In this document: piece after piece, positions 49,701 through 58,426 of the stretch
How positions within the stretch are numbered: the stretch's first letter is position 1
How the letters are laid out: the number at the start of each line of letters is the position of its first letter
Source: Streptomyces luteolus
GTDB lineage: Bacteria > Actinomycetota > Actinomycetes > Streptomycetales > Streptomycetaceae
Direction of reading: 5' to 3'
Length of the DNA: 64,000 nucleotides
Assembly: GCF_029968015.1 (NCBI RefSeq)
Contig: NZ_JASCIS010000007.1
Span: 124,001-188,000 of the forward strand
Notes under the pieces: model-generated
What the model was told of the DNA's origin: nothing
The model's database searches: none
What the model saw: the letters and a program-made list of their open reading frames with translations, nothing else
Made by a program: the position numbers and the translations under genes

Positions 49701-50007
49701 CGTACCGCACGGTGGCAATGAACTCGCCGCCGACCGTGACCGCGAGGCCGACCCGGTCCACGTAGTCGTGGTGGGTGAAGCGGTGCACGTCCTTGTCGGA
49801 CAGACGGGGGTACGGGGCGAAGAAGCGGTAGTACTTCGACTCGTCGGAGACCTGTTCGTAGAAGTTGGTCAGGCGGTCCGCGTCCTCGGTGGTGATGGGC
49901 CTGATCCGTGCGGTGCCGCCGTCACGCAGCACCACGTCCGCCTCCCAGTGGGCGGGGTAGGCGGCGGTGTCCTGGGTGGGTTCCGCGTCTTCGGCAGGCG
50001 TCTGCAT
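46780..50007 (-). CDS. PatA-like protein: GNAT acetyltransferase fused to NDP-forming acyl-CoA synthetase domains
   Basis: A 1075-residue multidomain protein. An N-terminal GNAT domain (about 20-190) has VAFLVQDAHQGRGVASTLLE as the acetyl-CoA loop. A CoA-binding domain follows (SVAVIGTGRRPGGIGRTVLH), then a succinyl-CoA-ligase-like domain (RVGLFTQSGAIGIALLAGL) and a C-terminal ATP-grasp domain (GFDLAPEDAHDLLRRYGLRV, YPVALKTTAPHLRHRADLGG). Between the last two is a linker of about 150 residues made of TEPATGP/TKPAAEP repeats. Related Pat enzymes acetylate acyl-CoA synthetases and other proteins. ATG 50007 was chosen because the GNAT region begins soon after. Confidence 0.9.
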   Translation of the reverse strand: MQTPAEDAEPTQDTAAYPAHWEADVVLRDGGTARIRPITTEDADRLTNFYEQVSDESKYYRFFAPYPRLSDKDVHRFTHHDYVDRVGLAVTVGGEFIATVRYDRIDEQGRPASAPADEAEVAFLVQDAHQGRGVASTLLEHIAAVARERRIRRFAAEVLPANNKMIKVFRDAGYEQKRSFEDGVVRLEFDLEPTEASLAVQRAREQRAEARSVQRLLTPGSVAVIGTGRRPGGIGRTVLHSLVHSGYTGRAYAVNSAFDPEWKEVDGVPAHRSVRDIEEPVDLAVVAVPAERVPEVVAECGERGVQGLVVLSAGYAESGPEGLARQRELVRQARSYGMRIIGPNAFGVINTAPQIRLNASLAPTLPATGRVGLFTQSGAIGIALLAGLHRRGTGLSTFVSAGNRADVSGNDVLQFWYDDPETEVALMYLESIGNPRKFTRLARRTAAVKPVVVVKGARHSGAPIGHAVPATRIPHETVSALLRQAGVIRVDTVTELVDAGLLLAGQPLPAGPRVAILGNSESVGVLAYDACLAEELRPQRPLDLTTQATPADFRAALDAALADDNCDAVVVTAIPWVGDSAPQSPSALAAALREAVAAGPAKPVVVVVVELGQLAEALSAASRTAPPAEGTPRPPDQTAHATGPAAEPATGPATAPATGPATGAPTEPATGPPTEAATKPAAEPPTGATKPAAEPQTEAATKPAAEPPTKPVTKPAAEPPTEAATKPAAEPPTEAATKPAADPATHPATEPATEPAPEPPAHSSAEPPSDPATEPPSDPAPSARAGSIPAYPAAERAARALGEAVKYAQWRRENADHPGRVPQYDDIDERGAADRIDTLLADADTERGFDLAPEDAHDLLRRYGLRVHRTLPAPDADAAAHAARVLGYPVALKTTAPHLRHRADLGGVRLDLAGEGQLRAAYAELTETLGKPEELRPVVQAMVPRGVDTVVRATIDPAAGAVLSFGLAGAPSELLGDTAHRLVPVTDRDAAGLIRSIRTAPLLFGWRGSSPVDTAALEEVLLRVSRLVDDHPEIVSVTLEPVVVGQYGAAVLSATVRLAPPPARDDLGPRTLPAY
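47650..48110 (-). repeat. Pro/Ala/Thr-rich repeat region inside the PatA-like gene
   Basis: Many in-frame units such as GCCGGTTTCGTGGCCGCTTC repeat with small changes and encode TKPAAEPPTEAA and TEPATGP motifs. The region is a flexible linker between two enzyme domains and is probably length-variable. Confidence 0.85.
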
Positions 50008-50233
50008 GCGGCCCAGAGTACGGCGAAGTGGCCCTTCGGACAGGGCCTGTGGACAACGCGCTCGGGCAGTGTGCGCGGGCCCTGTGGACAACCCTCGGAG
50101 CCTGTTGTCCGGGGCCATCTCACCCACCGAGTACGGGTCGCGGGGCCGCCCCGTGCGAGGCAAGGTAGGAGGGCCGTACGGCGGCCGGCCTCAGGACGTA
50201 CGACCTTTCGGAGCACCCGCCGCGGTATGAGAC

Positions 50234-50249
50234 AGTGGTCTAGACAAGT
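50234..50249. promoter_or_regulatory. DasR operator (dre site) upstream of ptsH
   Basis: AGTGGTCTAGACAAGT differs at one position from the palindromic dre consensus A(G/C)TGGTCTAGACCA(G/C)T. DasR is the N-acetylglucosamine-responsive GntR regulator of Streptomyces and is known to control the PTS genes. The site lies 30 bases before the ptsH start. Confidence 0.85.
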
Positions 50250-50279
50250 GCTTGAGCGAAACCTGAAGGGCAGCATCAC

Positions 50280-50561
50280 ATGGCTGAGCGCCGCGTCAAC
50301 GTCGGTTGGGCCGAGGGTCTCCACGCCCGTCCCGCTTCCATCTTCGTCCGCGCGGCCACGGCCGCCGGCGTCCCCGTGACGATCGCCAAGGCCGACGGCA
50401 ACCCGGTCAACGCCGCCTCCATGCTCGCGGTGCTCGGCCTGGGCGCTCAGGGCGGCGAGGAGATCGTGCTCGCGTCCGACGCCGAGGGTGCGGACGTCGC
50501 CCTGGACCGTCTGGCGAAGCTCGTCTCCGAGGGTCTCGAGGAGCTCCCGGAGACCGTCTGA
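50280..50561 (+). CDS. ptsH: HPr phosphocarrier protein of the PTS
   Basis: A 93-residue protein carrying phosphate from enzyme I to the EIIA components of the phosphotransferase system. The active-site His15 is in GLHARPAS. The helix-2 region NAASMLAVLGLGAQGGEEI contains the serine position that corresponds to the regulatory Ser46 of other HPr proteins. Length and sequence fit Streptomyces ptsH exactly. A DasR-type operator precedes it and a strong terminator follows, so it is a single-gene unit. Confidence 0.96.
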   Translation: MAERRVNVGWAEGLHARPASIFVRAATAAGVPVTIAKADGNPVNAASMLAVLGLGAQGGEEIVLASDAEGADVALDRLAKLVSEGLEELPETV

Positions 50562-50621
50562 GCCCCGGCTCCGACTTACGGGGTTCCGGCCCCGGCCTGA
50601 CCCGATCAGGCGCACCACTGC

Positions 50622-50665
50622 CACGGAAGCCCCGCAGGCCCGATGAGGTCTGCGGGGCTTCCGTG
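50622..50665 (+). terminator. Terminator after ptsH
   Basis: A 16-base perfect stem: CACGGAAGCCCCGCAG (50622-50637) and CTGCGGGGCTTCCGTG (50650-50665), with a 12-base loop, followed by TTTAT. Confidence 0.93.
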
Positions 50666-50800
50666 TTTATCGGCAAGAACAAAGCAAGAGCGAAGCAAGA
50701 ACAAAAGCAGCGCGAAATAGGCGACCCCGAGAAATTGGGCAGCCTTGAACAGACCGACCAATTAAAACGACCCGCCCGCCTCATTCGTATACGGCGTTCG

Positions 50801-51505
50801 TTAATTGCGACCGCTCGCCGTGTTTACGGAATGTTGCGAAGTCCTCACCGCGACGACTCGGCCGGCCCTGCCGCCGTCCCCGGGGAAGCGGAGCCGGTGG
50901 GCGGACGTGGAGCGCTCGGTGTGCTGAGCGGTGAGCGCGCGGGCGCGTTCGGCGTCGCCGCGCGCCACCGCGTCGACGATCGCGCCGTGCTCCGCCCAGG
51001 ACTCGACGGGCTCGGCGGCCGGCTCGACCGCGTACATCCAGGCGATCTTCTGGCGCAGCTGGGTGAGCAGGGCAGTCAGGCCCGCACTGCCGGAGGCCTG
51101 GGCGAGCGTCTCGTGGAACCAGCCGTCCAGTGAGCGCAGATCGCCGCTGTGGCCTGCGCGGGCGCGCTCCTGGCCGAGCCGCACGAGGCCGCGCAGCACC
51201 TTGAGATGGGCCTCGGTGCGGCGCTGTGCGGCACGCGCGGCGCCCAGCGGTTCGAGCAGCAGCCGGACCTCGAGCAGGTCGGCGGCCTCCTGCGCGGTGG
51301 GCTCCGCGACGCACGCGCCCGCGTGCCTGCGGGTGCTCACGAACCCCTCCGCCTCCAAGGTGCGCATCGCCTCGCGGACCGGGACGCGGGAGACGCCGTA
51401 CCGCCGGGCGAGGACCTCTTCGGTGAGCCGGCTTCCGCGTTCGAAGACGCCCGCGACGATGTCGTCACGAATCGCCGTGCATACCGAGTGCGCCGGAATG
51501 CGCAT
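50801..51505 (-). CDS. GntR-family (FadR subgroup) transcriptional regulator
   Basis: A 234-residue regulator. The winged helix shows VCTAIRDDIVAGVFERGSRL, then EEVLARRYGVSRVPVREAMR and LEAEGFVSTRRHAG. The all-helical FCD effector domain follows, with DLRSLDGWFHETLAQASGSA and EHGAIVDAVARGDAERARAL, the usual metal-binding histidines of the FadR subgroup. ATG 51505 has GGAGG eight bases upstream. The C-terminal 25 residues are an unusual Arg/Gly/Ser tail. Targets are unknown. Confidence 0.9.
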   Translation of the reverse strand: MRIPAHSVCTAIRDDIVAGVFERGSRLTEEVLARRYGVSRVPVREAMRTLEAEGFVSTRRHAGACVAEPTAQEAADLLEVRLLLEPLGAARAAQRRTEAHLKVLRGLVRLGQERARAGHSGDLRSLDGWFHETLAQASGSAGLTALLTQLRQKIAWMYAVEPAAEPVESWAEHGAIVDAVARGDAERARALTAQHTERSTSAHRLRFPGDGGRAGRVVAVRTSQHSVNTASGRN

Positions 51506-51606
51506 GACCGGACCTCCACCTGTGAAATACGCGTTCACCGACTCTAATCCAGCACGCGTGAATTTCCGATGGTCCGCTGGAATTCATGGACGTCTCTTGG
51601 GAAACG

Positions 51607-51638
51607 CCGAAGGCCCCGGCGGGTGCCGGGGCCTTCGG
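51607..51638. terminator. Terminator after the M23 peptidase gene
   Basis: A 14-base stem: CCGAAGGCCCCGGC (51607-51620), loop GGGT, GCCGGGGCCTTCGG (51625-51638). It is 28 bases beyond the stop codon at 51667. Confidence 0.92.
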
Positions 51639-51666
51639 GAAGCGGTGCGCGACGCTGTCGGTCGCG

Positions 51667-52458
51667 TCAGACGTTCACGCCGTGCGAGCGCAGGTACGCG
51701 ACCGGGTCGATGTCCGAGCCGTACTCGGGGGACGTACGGGCCTCGAAGTGCAGGTGCGGGCCCGTGGAGTTGCCGGTCGAGCCGGAGAGGCCTATCTGCT
51801 CGCCGGGGGTGACGGACTGGCCGACCGTGACGCCGAGCGACGAGAGGTGGCCGTACTGGGTGTACGTGCCGTCGTTCATCTTGATCACGATGTTGTTGCC
51901 GTACGCGCCGCCCCAGCCGGCCTCGACGACGGTGCCGGAGCCGACCGCGTGCACGGCGGTGCCGGAGGCCGCGTGGAAGTCGACGCCGCTGTGGCTGCCG
52001 GAGGACCAGAGGGCGCCGCCGGTCTGGTAGCCGGTGGAGACGTACGAGCCCTCGACCGGGGCGGTGTAGCTGTTGAGGCGCTTGCGCTCGGCCTCGCGGG
52101 CGGCGCGCTCCTTGGCCTCGCGCTCCTTCTTGGCCTTGGCCTCGGCCTTGCGCTTGGCCTCGGCCTTGCGAGCGGCCTCGGCGCGCTCCTCGGCCTTCTT
52201 CTTGGCGGCGGCCTCCTCGGCGGCCTCCTGCTGGGCGGCGGCCTGGGCGTCGATGCGGTCGGCGAGGGTGTCGCCCACGGAGACGGCCTGGTTGATGCCG
52301 GTGTCGTCGGCGGCGGTGCTCTCGGCGGCCATCGCGGGGGCGGACAGGGTGCCGACGACGCCCGAGGTGGTGAGGGCGGCGACGCCCGCGATGGTGGCGC
52401 CCTTGCGCGTCAGACGGCTGGGGCGGCGATGCTTCCCGGTGGCACGGGCGAAGGCCAT
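51667..52458 (-). CDS. Secreted M23 (LytM-type) peptidoglycan endopeptidase
   Basis: A 263-residue secreted protein. Residues 1-45 are a signal peptide with a basic start and APAMAA cleavage region. Residues about 75-130 form a long charged helix rich in KAEA/KERE repeats, probably a coiled coil. The catalytic domain (about 135-263) carries the zinc motif SHSGVDFHAASGTAV and the second histidines in GPHLHFEART, with the NNIVIKMNDGTYTQYGHLSS strands between. It should cut peptide cross-links of the cell wall. A c-di-AMP riboswitch lies in its leader, so wall remodelling is tied to this second messenger. Confidence 0.93.
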   Translation of the reverse strand: MAFARATGKHRRPSRLTRKGATIAGVAALTTSGVVGTLSAPAMAAESTAADDTGINQAVSVGDTLADRIDAQAAAQQEAAEEAAAKKKAEERAEAARKAEAKRKAEAKAKKEREAKERAAREAERKRLNSYTAPVEGSYVSTGYQTGGALWSSGSHSGVDFHAASGTAVHAVGSGTVVEAGWGGAYGNNIVIKMNDGTYTQYGHLSSLGVTVGQSVTPGEQIGLSGSTGNSTGPHLHFEARTSPEYGSDIDPVAYLRSHGVNV

Positions 52459-52484
52459 GGAGTGGCGGTGTCCTTTCCTTCCTT

Positions 52485-52628
52485 CTCGCCTACCGGGTTA
52501 GCTGACGGGTTCGGAGCAGGAAGGTCTCCTACGGCCCCCCTCCGCGCGGAGGGAGTCCGATTCACCCCAGGGACTGCGTGTGGGTCCCCGGCTCCCCTGG
52601 CTCGCGCCGTACGGGGACTCGGCGATGG
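52485..52628 (-). ncRNA. ydaO/yuaA-type c-di-AMP riboswitch
   Basis: Read on the reverse strand, the leader of the M23 gene contains the conserved blocks of the c-di-AMP aptamer in order: CGCCGAGTC, GCGAGCCAGGGGAGCCGGGG, GGGGTGAATC, CCGTAGGAGACCTTCC, then GAACCCGTCAGCTAACCCGG and TAGGCG. The outer CGCC/GGCG pairing closes it about 27 bases before the start codon. In Streptomyces this aptamer is known before genes for cell-wall hydrolases. Confidence 0.93.
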
Positions 52629-52886
52629 CTGTCCGGTGCCGCGGGCGCGGCGTAGCTGGCGAACAGCCGGACCGACGCTAAACGGGACATCTTTCAATCA
52701 ACAAACGGATCAGGGCTTTTGTAGTGCACGCCACAGGGCAGATCCCCAACCACTCCGAAATTTCACCATTAACCAGACATTCCGCGGTCGTGCTGGGCGG
52801 ACGGCAGAGGCCCCGGCGGCGCGAGTGCGCCACCGGGGCCCTGTGTCGGTTCCGGTCGTCCGTTCCGGTCGTCCGTTTCGGCCCGA
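52629..52886. other. Region upstream of the riboswitch, with the M16 terminator
   Basis: Includes the probable promoter of the riboswitch-controlled M23 gene, in the AT-richer stretch at about 52680-52780 (TTTCAATCAACAAACGGATC). A hairpin with arms GGCCCCGG (52809-52816) and CCGGGGCC (52833-52840) and an inner GGCGC/GCGCC stem lies 47 bases after the M16 gene end. Confidence 0.5.
52809..52840 (-). terminator. Terminator after the M16 peptidase pair
   Basis: An outer stem GGCCCCGG/CCGGGGCC and an inner stem GGCGC/GCGCC are separated by a one-base mismatch, with a GAGT tetraloop. It is downstream of the leftward M16 genes. Confidence 0.88.
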
Positions 52887-54275
52887 CTAGCCGGTGACGA
52901 CGGTCACTTCGCCGATGCCGAGCGCCTTCACGGGCTCCTCGATCTGCTCCGCGTCCCCCACCAGGACCGTGACGAGACGATCCTCGGGGAAGGCGTTCAC
53001 GACGGCCGCCGTCGCCTCGACCGTGCCGGTCTCCGAGAGGCGGCGGTACAGCTGCGCCTGGAAGTCGTCCGGCAGCTCCTGCTCGACCTGGTCGGCGAGG
53101 GTGGACGAGACCGCCGCCGCCGTCTCGTACCGCAGCGGCGCCACACCCACGAGGTTCTGCACGGCGACGTCCCGCTCGGCGTCGTCAAGCCCCTCGGCGG
53201 CGAGGGTCCGCAGCACCTTCCACAGGTCGTCAAGTGCCGGACCGGTGTTGGGAGTGTCCACCGAACCGCTGATCGCGAGCATCGCCGCACCGCTGCCGTC
53301 CGACGCCGACCGCAGCACCTGCCCGAAGGCGCGCACACCGTAGGTGTAGCCCTTCTCCTCGCGCAGCACCCGGTCCAGACGGGACGTCAGGGTGCCACCC
53401 AGGCAGTACGTGCCGAGGACCTGCGCCGGCCACACCTGATCGTGCCGGTCCGCACCGATACGGCCGATGAGGAGCTGCGTCTGCACCGCTCCCGGCCGGT
53501 CCACGATGAAGACACGGCCGGTGTCGTCGGCGGTGACCGGCGCCGCGGAACGCGGCTGCGCGGTGTTGCCGGTCCACTCCCCCAGGGTCTCGCCGAGCAT
53601 CGCGTCCAGGTCGGCGCCCTCCAGGTCACCCACGACGACGGCGGTCGCGGTGGCCGGGCGGACATGCGCGTCGTAGAACGCGCGGACCGCCGCCGCGTCG
53701 ATGTTCGCGACGGTCTCCTCCGAGCCCTGCCGCGGCCGCGACATGCGCGCCTCGGCCGGGAACAGCTGCTTGTAGAGCTCCTTGGCCGCACGCCGCGCCG
53801 GGTTGGCCGTCTCGTGCGGGATCTCGTCCAGGCGGTTGCGTACGAGGCGCTTGATCTCGCTGTCCTCGAAGGCGGGGGCGCGCAGCGCGTCGGCGAGCAG
53901 CGCGAGGCCCTTCGGGAGCCGGGAGACCGGCACTTCGAGGGAGATGCGCAGACCGGGGTGGTCCGCGTGCGCGTCGAGGGTGGCGCCGCAGCGCTCCAGC
54001 TCTGCGGCGAACTCCTCGGCGGAGTGCTTGTCGGTGCCCTCGGTGAAGGCCCGCGCCATGATCGTGGAGACGCCGTCGAGCCCCTCCGGCTCGGTGTCGA
54101 GCGGGGCCTCCAGGACGACGTCCACGGCGACGATCTGCTGGCCGGGGCGGTGGCAACGCAGCACGGTGAGGCCGTTGGGCAGAGTGCCGCGCTCCGGGGC
54201 GGGGAACGCCCAGGGCTTCGCGGTGCCCGGCTGCGGCTGCGGGTGGAACTCCATGGTGGCGAGCTGCTCGGTCAC
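52887..54275 (-). CDS. M16-family protein, non-zinc partner subunit
   Basis: A 462-residue protein from GTG 54275. It has the M16 fold (LPNGLTVLRCHRPGQQIVAV, ARRAAKELYKQLFP, YDAHVRPATATAVVVGDLEG) but lacks the HxxEH zinc motif; the equivalent place reads ERCGATLDAHADHPG. The C-terminal half keeps the SRLDRVLREEKGYTYGVRAF block with the substrate-binding Arg/Tyr pair. This is the usual inactive partner of a two-chain M16 peptidase. Its start overlaps the stop of the zinc subunit by four bases (GTGA), supporting coupled synthesis and a heterodimer. Confidence 0.9.
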   Translation of the reverse strand: MTEQLATMEFHPQPQPGTAKPWAFPAPERGTLPNGLTVLRCHRPGQQIVAVDVVLEAPLDTEPEGLDGVSTIMARAFTEGTDKHSAEEFAAELERCGATLDAHADHPGLRISLEVPVSRLPKGLALLADALRAPAFEDSEIKRLVRNRLDEIPHETANPARRAAKELYKQLFPAEARMSRPRQGSEETVANIDAAAVRAFYDAHVRPATATAVVVGDLEGADLDAMLGETLGEWTGNTAQPRSAAPVTADDTGRVFIVDRPGAVQTQLLIGRIGADRHDQVWPAQVLGTYCLGGTLTSRLDRVLREEKGYTYGVRAFGQVLRSASDGSGAAMLAISGSVDTPNTGPALDDLWKVLRTLAAEGLDDAERDVAVQNLVGVAPLRYETAAAVSSTLADQVEQELPDDFQAQLYRRLSETGTVEATAAVVNAFPEDRLVTVLVGDAEQIEEPVKALGIGEVTVVTG

Positions 54276-55657
54276 TTCGCCGCCTCCTCTTCCTGAACCT
54301 CGATCTCGGCGGCGTCGTTCACATCGGTGTCCGGGGCGTCGGGGGCCTGTTCCGGCGCGATCGGCTCGTAGACGAGCACCGCGCGGTTGTCGGGGCGCAG
54401 CCGCGCCTGGGCGACCTCCTTGACCTCGTCCGCGGTGATCGACAGGACCCGGCCGACGGCGGTCAGGGCGAGCTGCGGGTCGCCGAACAGGACCGCGTAC
54501 CTGCAGAGTTCGTCCGCGCGGCCCGCGACCGTGCCGAGGCGGTCCAGCCACTCGCGCTCCAACTGGGCCTGGGCGCGCTCCATTTCCTCGTCCGTGGGGC
54601 CCTCCTCGGCGAACCGGGCGAGCTCCTCGTCGACGGCGGCCTCGATGTCGGGCACCTCGGCCTCGTGCGACGTCTTCACGTCCAGCCAGCCGACCGACGG
54701 GGCGCCGGACAGGCGCAGCATGCCGAACCCGGCCGTCACCGCCGTACGGTCGCGGCGCACCAGGCGGTTGTAGAGCCGCGAGGACTCGCCGCCGCCGAGG
54801 ACGGTCAGGGCGACGTCGGCCGCGTCGCACGCGCGCGTGCCGTCGTGCGGCAGGCGGTAGGCCGCCATCAGCGCGCGCGAGGGCACCTCGGCCTCCACGA
54901 GCATGCGCTTCTCCTCCCCGATGATCTCGGGCAGCGAGCCGTCGCGCGGGAGCCGCTTTCCGTCGTGCGCCGCGATGGTGCCGAAGTACTTCTCGATCCA
55001 GGCGAGTGTCTGCTCCGGGTCGATGTCACCGACGACGGACAGGACGGCGTTGTTCGGCGCGTAGTACGTACGGAAGAACTCGCGGGCGTCCTCGAGCGTG
55101 GCCGCGTCGAGGTCCGCCATGGAGCCGATCGGCGTGTGGTGGTACGGGTGGCCCTCCGGGTACGCGAGCGCGAAGAGCTTCTCGAAAGCCGTGCCGTAAG
55201 GGACGTTGTCGTACCGCTGGCGGCGCTCGTTCTTCACCACACTGCGCTGGTTTTCCATCGACTCGTCGTCGAGGACCGTCAGGAGCGAGCCCATGCGGTC
55301 GGCCTCCAGCCAGAGGGCGAGCTCCAGCTGGTGGGCGGGCATCGTCTCGAAGTAGTTGGTCCGCTCGAAGCTGGTCGTGCCGTTGAGCGAGCCGCCGGCG
55401 CCCTGCACCAGCTCGAAGTGGCCGTTGTCCTTGACCTGCTGGGAGCCCTGGAACATCAGGTGCTCGAAGAGGTGGGCCAGGCCCGTACGGCCCTTGACCT
55501 CGTGGCGCGAGCCGACGTCGTACCACAGGCAGACCGCGGCGACCGGGGTCAGGTGGTCCTCGGAGAGCACCACGCGCAGGCCGTTGGCGAGGCGGTGCTC
55601 GGTCGCTGTCAGGCCGCCGGAGCCGGCCTCGGCCGTGGCCGTGTGACCCATGGGCAT
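54272..55657 (-). CDS. M16-family zinc metallopeptidase, catalytic subunit
   Basis: A 461-residue pitrilysin/processing-peptidase-like protein. The zinc motif HLFEH lies in RTGLAHLFEHLMFQGS near residue 65, with the downstream glutamate expected in the SMENQRSVVKNERRQR helix. ATG 55657 follows AAGGGA by six bases. No signal peptide is visible, so it acts in the cytoplasm or is exported by another route. It is the first gene of a coupled pair and divergent from parC. The role in actinobacteria is not settled. Confidence 0.92.
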   Translation of the reverse strand: MPMGHTATAEAGSGGLTATEHRLANGLRVVLSEDHLTPVAAVCLWYDVGSRHEVKGRTGLAHLFEHLMFQGSQQVKDNGHFELVQGAGGSLNGTTSFERTNYFETMPAHQLELALWLEADRMGSLLTVLDDESMENQRSVVKNERRQRYDNVPYGTAFEKLFALAYPEGHPYHHTPIGSMADLDAATLEDAREFFRTYYAPNNAVLSVVGDIDPEQTLAWIEKYFGTIAAHDGKRLPRDGSLPEIIGEEKRMLVEAEVPSRALMAAYRLPHDGTRACDAADVALTVLGGGESSRLYNRLVRRDRTAVTAGFGMLRLSGAPSVGWLDVKTSHEAEVPDIEAAVDEELARFAEEGPTDEEMERAQAQLEREWLDRLGTVAGRADELCRYAVLFGDPQLALTAVGRVLSITADEVKEVAQARLRPDNRAVLVYEPIAPEQAPDAPDTDVNDAAEIEVQEEEAAK

Positions 55658-55972
55658 GTAGATCCCTTCGATCGCGAGATGTCGTCCTTGACTGACCTGT
55701 CGACGGCGGGCGGTGACGTGCCGGATGAGGGTCGGTGCACGCGGTCGCCGGGGCAAGTGCTGTCACTGTATGCAAGCGTGCGGACATCTGGCGAAGTTCC
55801 CGTTCCGGCTCCGCTCTCAGCGATCGTCGGCGTTGGTCCGGCGGTCTGATGAACGTGCCGGGAACAGGGATTGGACGGGTCGCGGTCCGCGTTGTCAGTG
55901 GCGCGGTCCACAATGGTCGGCGTCAGAACTGGAGATTGCCCCGCACAGGAACGTGAAGGAGCCGCAGCAGCG
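55658..55972. promoter_or_regulatory. Divergent region between the M16 pair and parC
   Basis: A 315-base gap with the promoters of both units. AAGGAG at about 55957-55962 lies before the parC ATG. I found no operator or RNA element that I can name. Confidence 0.4.
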
Positions 55973-58426
55973 ATGGCCCGCCGCAGCACGAAGACCCCGC
56001 CGCCCGACGACGCGTACGAGGAGAAGATCCTCGACATCGACGTCGTCGACGAGATGCAGGGCTCCTTCCTCGAGTACGCGTATTCGGTCATCTACTCCCG
56101 GGCCCTGCCCGACGCCCGGGACGGACTGAAGCCGGTGCAGCGCCGCATCGTCTACCAGATGAACGAGATGGGCCTGCGCCCCGACCGCGGCTTCGTGAAG
56201 TGCGCCCGCGTCGTCGGCGAGGTCATGGGTAAGTTGCACCCGCACGGCGACGCGTCGATCTACGACGCGATGGTCCGCATGGCACAGCCCTTCTCCATGC
56301 GCGTCCCGCTGGTCGACGGCCACGGCAACTTCGGCTCGCTCGGCAACGACGACCCGCCCGCCGCGATGCGGTACACCGAGGCGCGGATGGCCACGGCCAC
56401 CTCGCTGATGACGGAGTCGATCGACGAGGACACGGTCGACTTCACGCCGAACTACGACGGCCAGGAGCACGAGCCGGTCGCACTCCCCGCGGCGTACCCG
56501 AACCTGCTGGTCAACGGCTCGTCGGGGATCGCCGTAGGCATGGCCACGAACATGCCGCCGCACAACCTCGGCGAGGTCGTCGCGGCCGCCCGCCACCTCA
56601 TCAAGCACCCGGGCGCCGACCTCGACACGCTGATGAAGTACATCCCGGGGCCCGACCTGCCCACGGGCGGCCGCATCGTCGGCCTCTCCGGCATCCGGGA
56701 CGCGTACGAATCGGGCCGCGGCACCTTCAAGATCCGCGCGACGGCCACGGTGGAGAACGTGACGCCGCGCCGCAAGGGCCTCGTCGTCACCGAACTCCCC
56801 TTCACCGTCGGCCCCGAGAAGGTCATCTCCAAGATCAAGGACCTGGTCGGCAACAAGAAGCTGCAGGGCATCGCCGACGTCAAGGACCTCACCGACCGCA
56901 ACCACGGCCTGCGCCTGGTCATCGAGATCAAGAACGGCTTCGTCCCGGAGGCCGTCCTGGAGCAGCTCTACAAACTGACGCCGATGGAGGAGTCCTTCGG
57001 CATCAACAACGTGGCCCTGGTGGACGGCCAGCCGCTCACGCTCGGCCTGAAGGAGCTCCTGGAGGTCTACCTCGACCACCGGTTCGACGTGGTGCGCCGC
57101 CGCAGCGAGTTCCGCCGCGGCAAGAAGCGCGACCGCCTCCACCTGGTCGAGGGCCTGCTCGTCGCGCTGCTCGACATCGACGAGGTGATCCGCCTCATCC
57201 GCTCCAGCGAGAACTCCGCGCAGGCCAAGGAGCGCCTGATGGAGCACTTCTCGCTGAGCGAGATCCAGACGCAGTACATCCTGGACACCCCGCTGCGCCG
57301 CCTCACCAAGTACGACCGCATCGAGCTGGAGTCGGAGCGGGACAAGCTGAAGGCCGAGATCGAGGAGCTGACCCGCATCCTCGAATCGGACACGGAGCTG
57401 CGCAAGCTGGTCTCGTCCGAACTGGCCTCGGTGGCGAAGAAGTTCGGCACCGACCGGCGCACGGTCCTCCTGGAGTCCTCGGGCGCTCCGGCCACGGCGG
57501 TGCCCCTCGAGGTAGCCGACGACCCGTGCCGCGTACTCCTGTCGTCGACGGGACTCCTCGCGCGTACGGCCACGGGCGAGGTCGCCTTCGACACCGAGGC
57601 CAAGCGCGTCAAGCACGACGTCATCGTCTCGGCGGTGCCGGCCACCCAGCGCGGCGAGGTCGGCGCGGTCCTCTCCTCCGGCCGGCTGCTCCGGCTGAAC
57701 GTCATCGACCTGCCGCAGCTCCCGGAGACGGCCGCCGCGCCGAACCTCTCGGGCGGGGCGCCGGTGGCGGAGTTCCTGAGCCTGGAGGCGGGTGAGGAGC
57801 TGGTCTGCCTGATGACGCTCGACGAGTCCTCGCCGGGCCTCGCGCTCGGTACGGAACAGGGCGTGGTGAAGAGAGTCGTGCCCGACTACCCGTCCCACAA
57901 GGACGAGTTGGAGGTCATCACCCTGAGGGACGGGGACCGCATCGTCGGCGCGGTCGAGCTGCGCACCGGCGAGGAGGACCTGGTCTTCATCACGGACGAC
58001 GCCCAGCTGCTGCGGTACCAGGCGTCTCAGGTCCGCCCGCAGGGCCGGCCCGCGGGCGGCATGGCGGGCGTCAAGCTGGCGCAGGGCGCGAAGGTGATCT
58101 CGTTCTCCGCGGTGGACCCGGCGGCGGACGCGATGGTGTTCACGGTCGCGGGCTCGCGCGGCACGCTGGACGACTCGGTGCAGACCACGGCGAAGATCAC
58201 GCCGTTCGACCAGTATCCGCGCAAGGGCCGGGCAACGGGCGGTGTGCGCTGCCAGCGGTTCCTGAAGGGCGAGGACTGCCTGTCGTTCGGGTGGGCTGGG
58301 CCGGTGCCCGCACTGGCGGCGCAGCGCAACGGCTCTCCGGCGGAGCTTCCGGAGGTCGACCCGCGCCGGGACGGCTCTGGCGTCTCGCTCGCCAAGCCGG
58401 TCGCCGCGGTCGCGAGCCCGGTGTAG
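55973..58426 (+). CDS. parC: DNA topoisomerase IV subunit A (ParC-like)
   Basis: An 817-residue type IIA topoisomerase subunit. The breakage-reunion domain contains [20 protein letters not shown], the quinolone-determining region [17 protein letters not shown], and the catalytic Tyr134 in [11 protein letters not shown] long coiled region ends in [20 protein letters not shown]. The C-terminal domain has beta-pinwheel repeats but no clear GyrA-box (QRRGGKG-type), which favours ParC over GyrA. It decatenates chromosomes with ParE, whose gene is not in this window. ATG 55973 matches the family start. Confidence 0.9.
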   Translation: MARRSTKTPPPDDAYEEKILDIDVVDEMQGSFLEYAYSVIYSRALPDARDGLKPVQRRIVYQMNEMGLRPDRGFVKCARVVGEVMGKLHPHGDASIYDAMVRMAQPFSMRVPLVDGHGNFGSLGNDDPPAAMRYTEARMATATSLMTESIDEDTVDFTPNYDGQEHEPVALPAAYPNLLVNGSSGIAVGMATNMPPHNLGEVVAAARHLIKHPGADLDTLMKYIPGPDLPTGGRIVGLSGIRDAYESGRGTFKIRATATVENVTPRRKGLVVTELPFTVGPEKVISKIKDLVGNKKLQGIADVKDLTDRNHGLRLVIEIKNGFVPEAVLEQLYKLTPMEESFGINNVALVDGQPLTLGLKELLEVYLDHRFDVVRRRSEFRRGKKRDRLHLVEGLLVALLDIDEVIRLIRSSENSAQAKERLMEHFSLSEIQTQYILDTPLRRLTKYDRIELESERDKLKAEIEELTRILESDTELRKLVSSELASVAKKFGTDRRTVLLESSGAPATAVPLEVADDPCRVLLSSTGLLARTATGEVAFDTEAKRVKHDVIVSAVPATQRGEVGAVLSSGRLLRLNVIDLPQLPETAAAPNLSGGAPVAEFLSLEAGEELVCLMTLDESSPGLALGTEQGVVKRVVPDYPSHKDELEVITLRDGDRIVGAVELRTGEEDLVFITDDAQLLRYQASQVRPQGRPAGGMAGVKLAQGAKVISFSAVDPAADAMVFTVAGSRGTLDDSVQTTAKITPFDQYPRKGRATGGVRCQRFLKGEDCLSFGWAGPVPALAAQRNGSPAELPEVDPRRDGSGVSLAKPVAAVASPV

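Noticed and set aside
47722..50379. Glycine-rich open frame of more than 800 codons opposite the PatA-like gene
   Set aside because: The FGGGFGCRF-type repeats are only the reverse reading of the TKPAAEP linker repeats. No ribosome-binding site or family match was seen.
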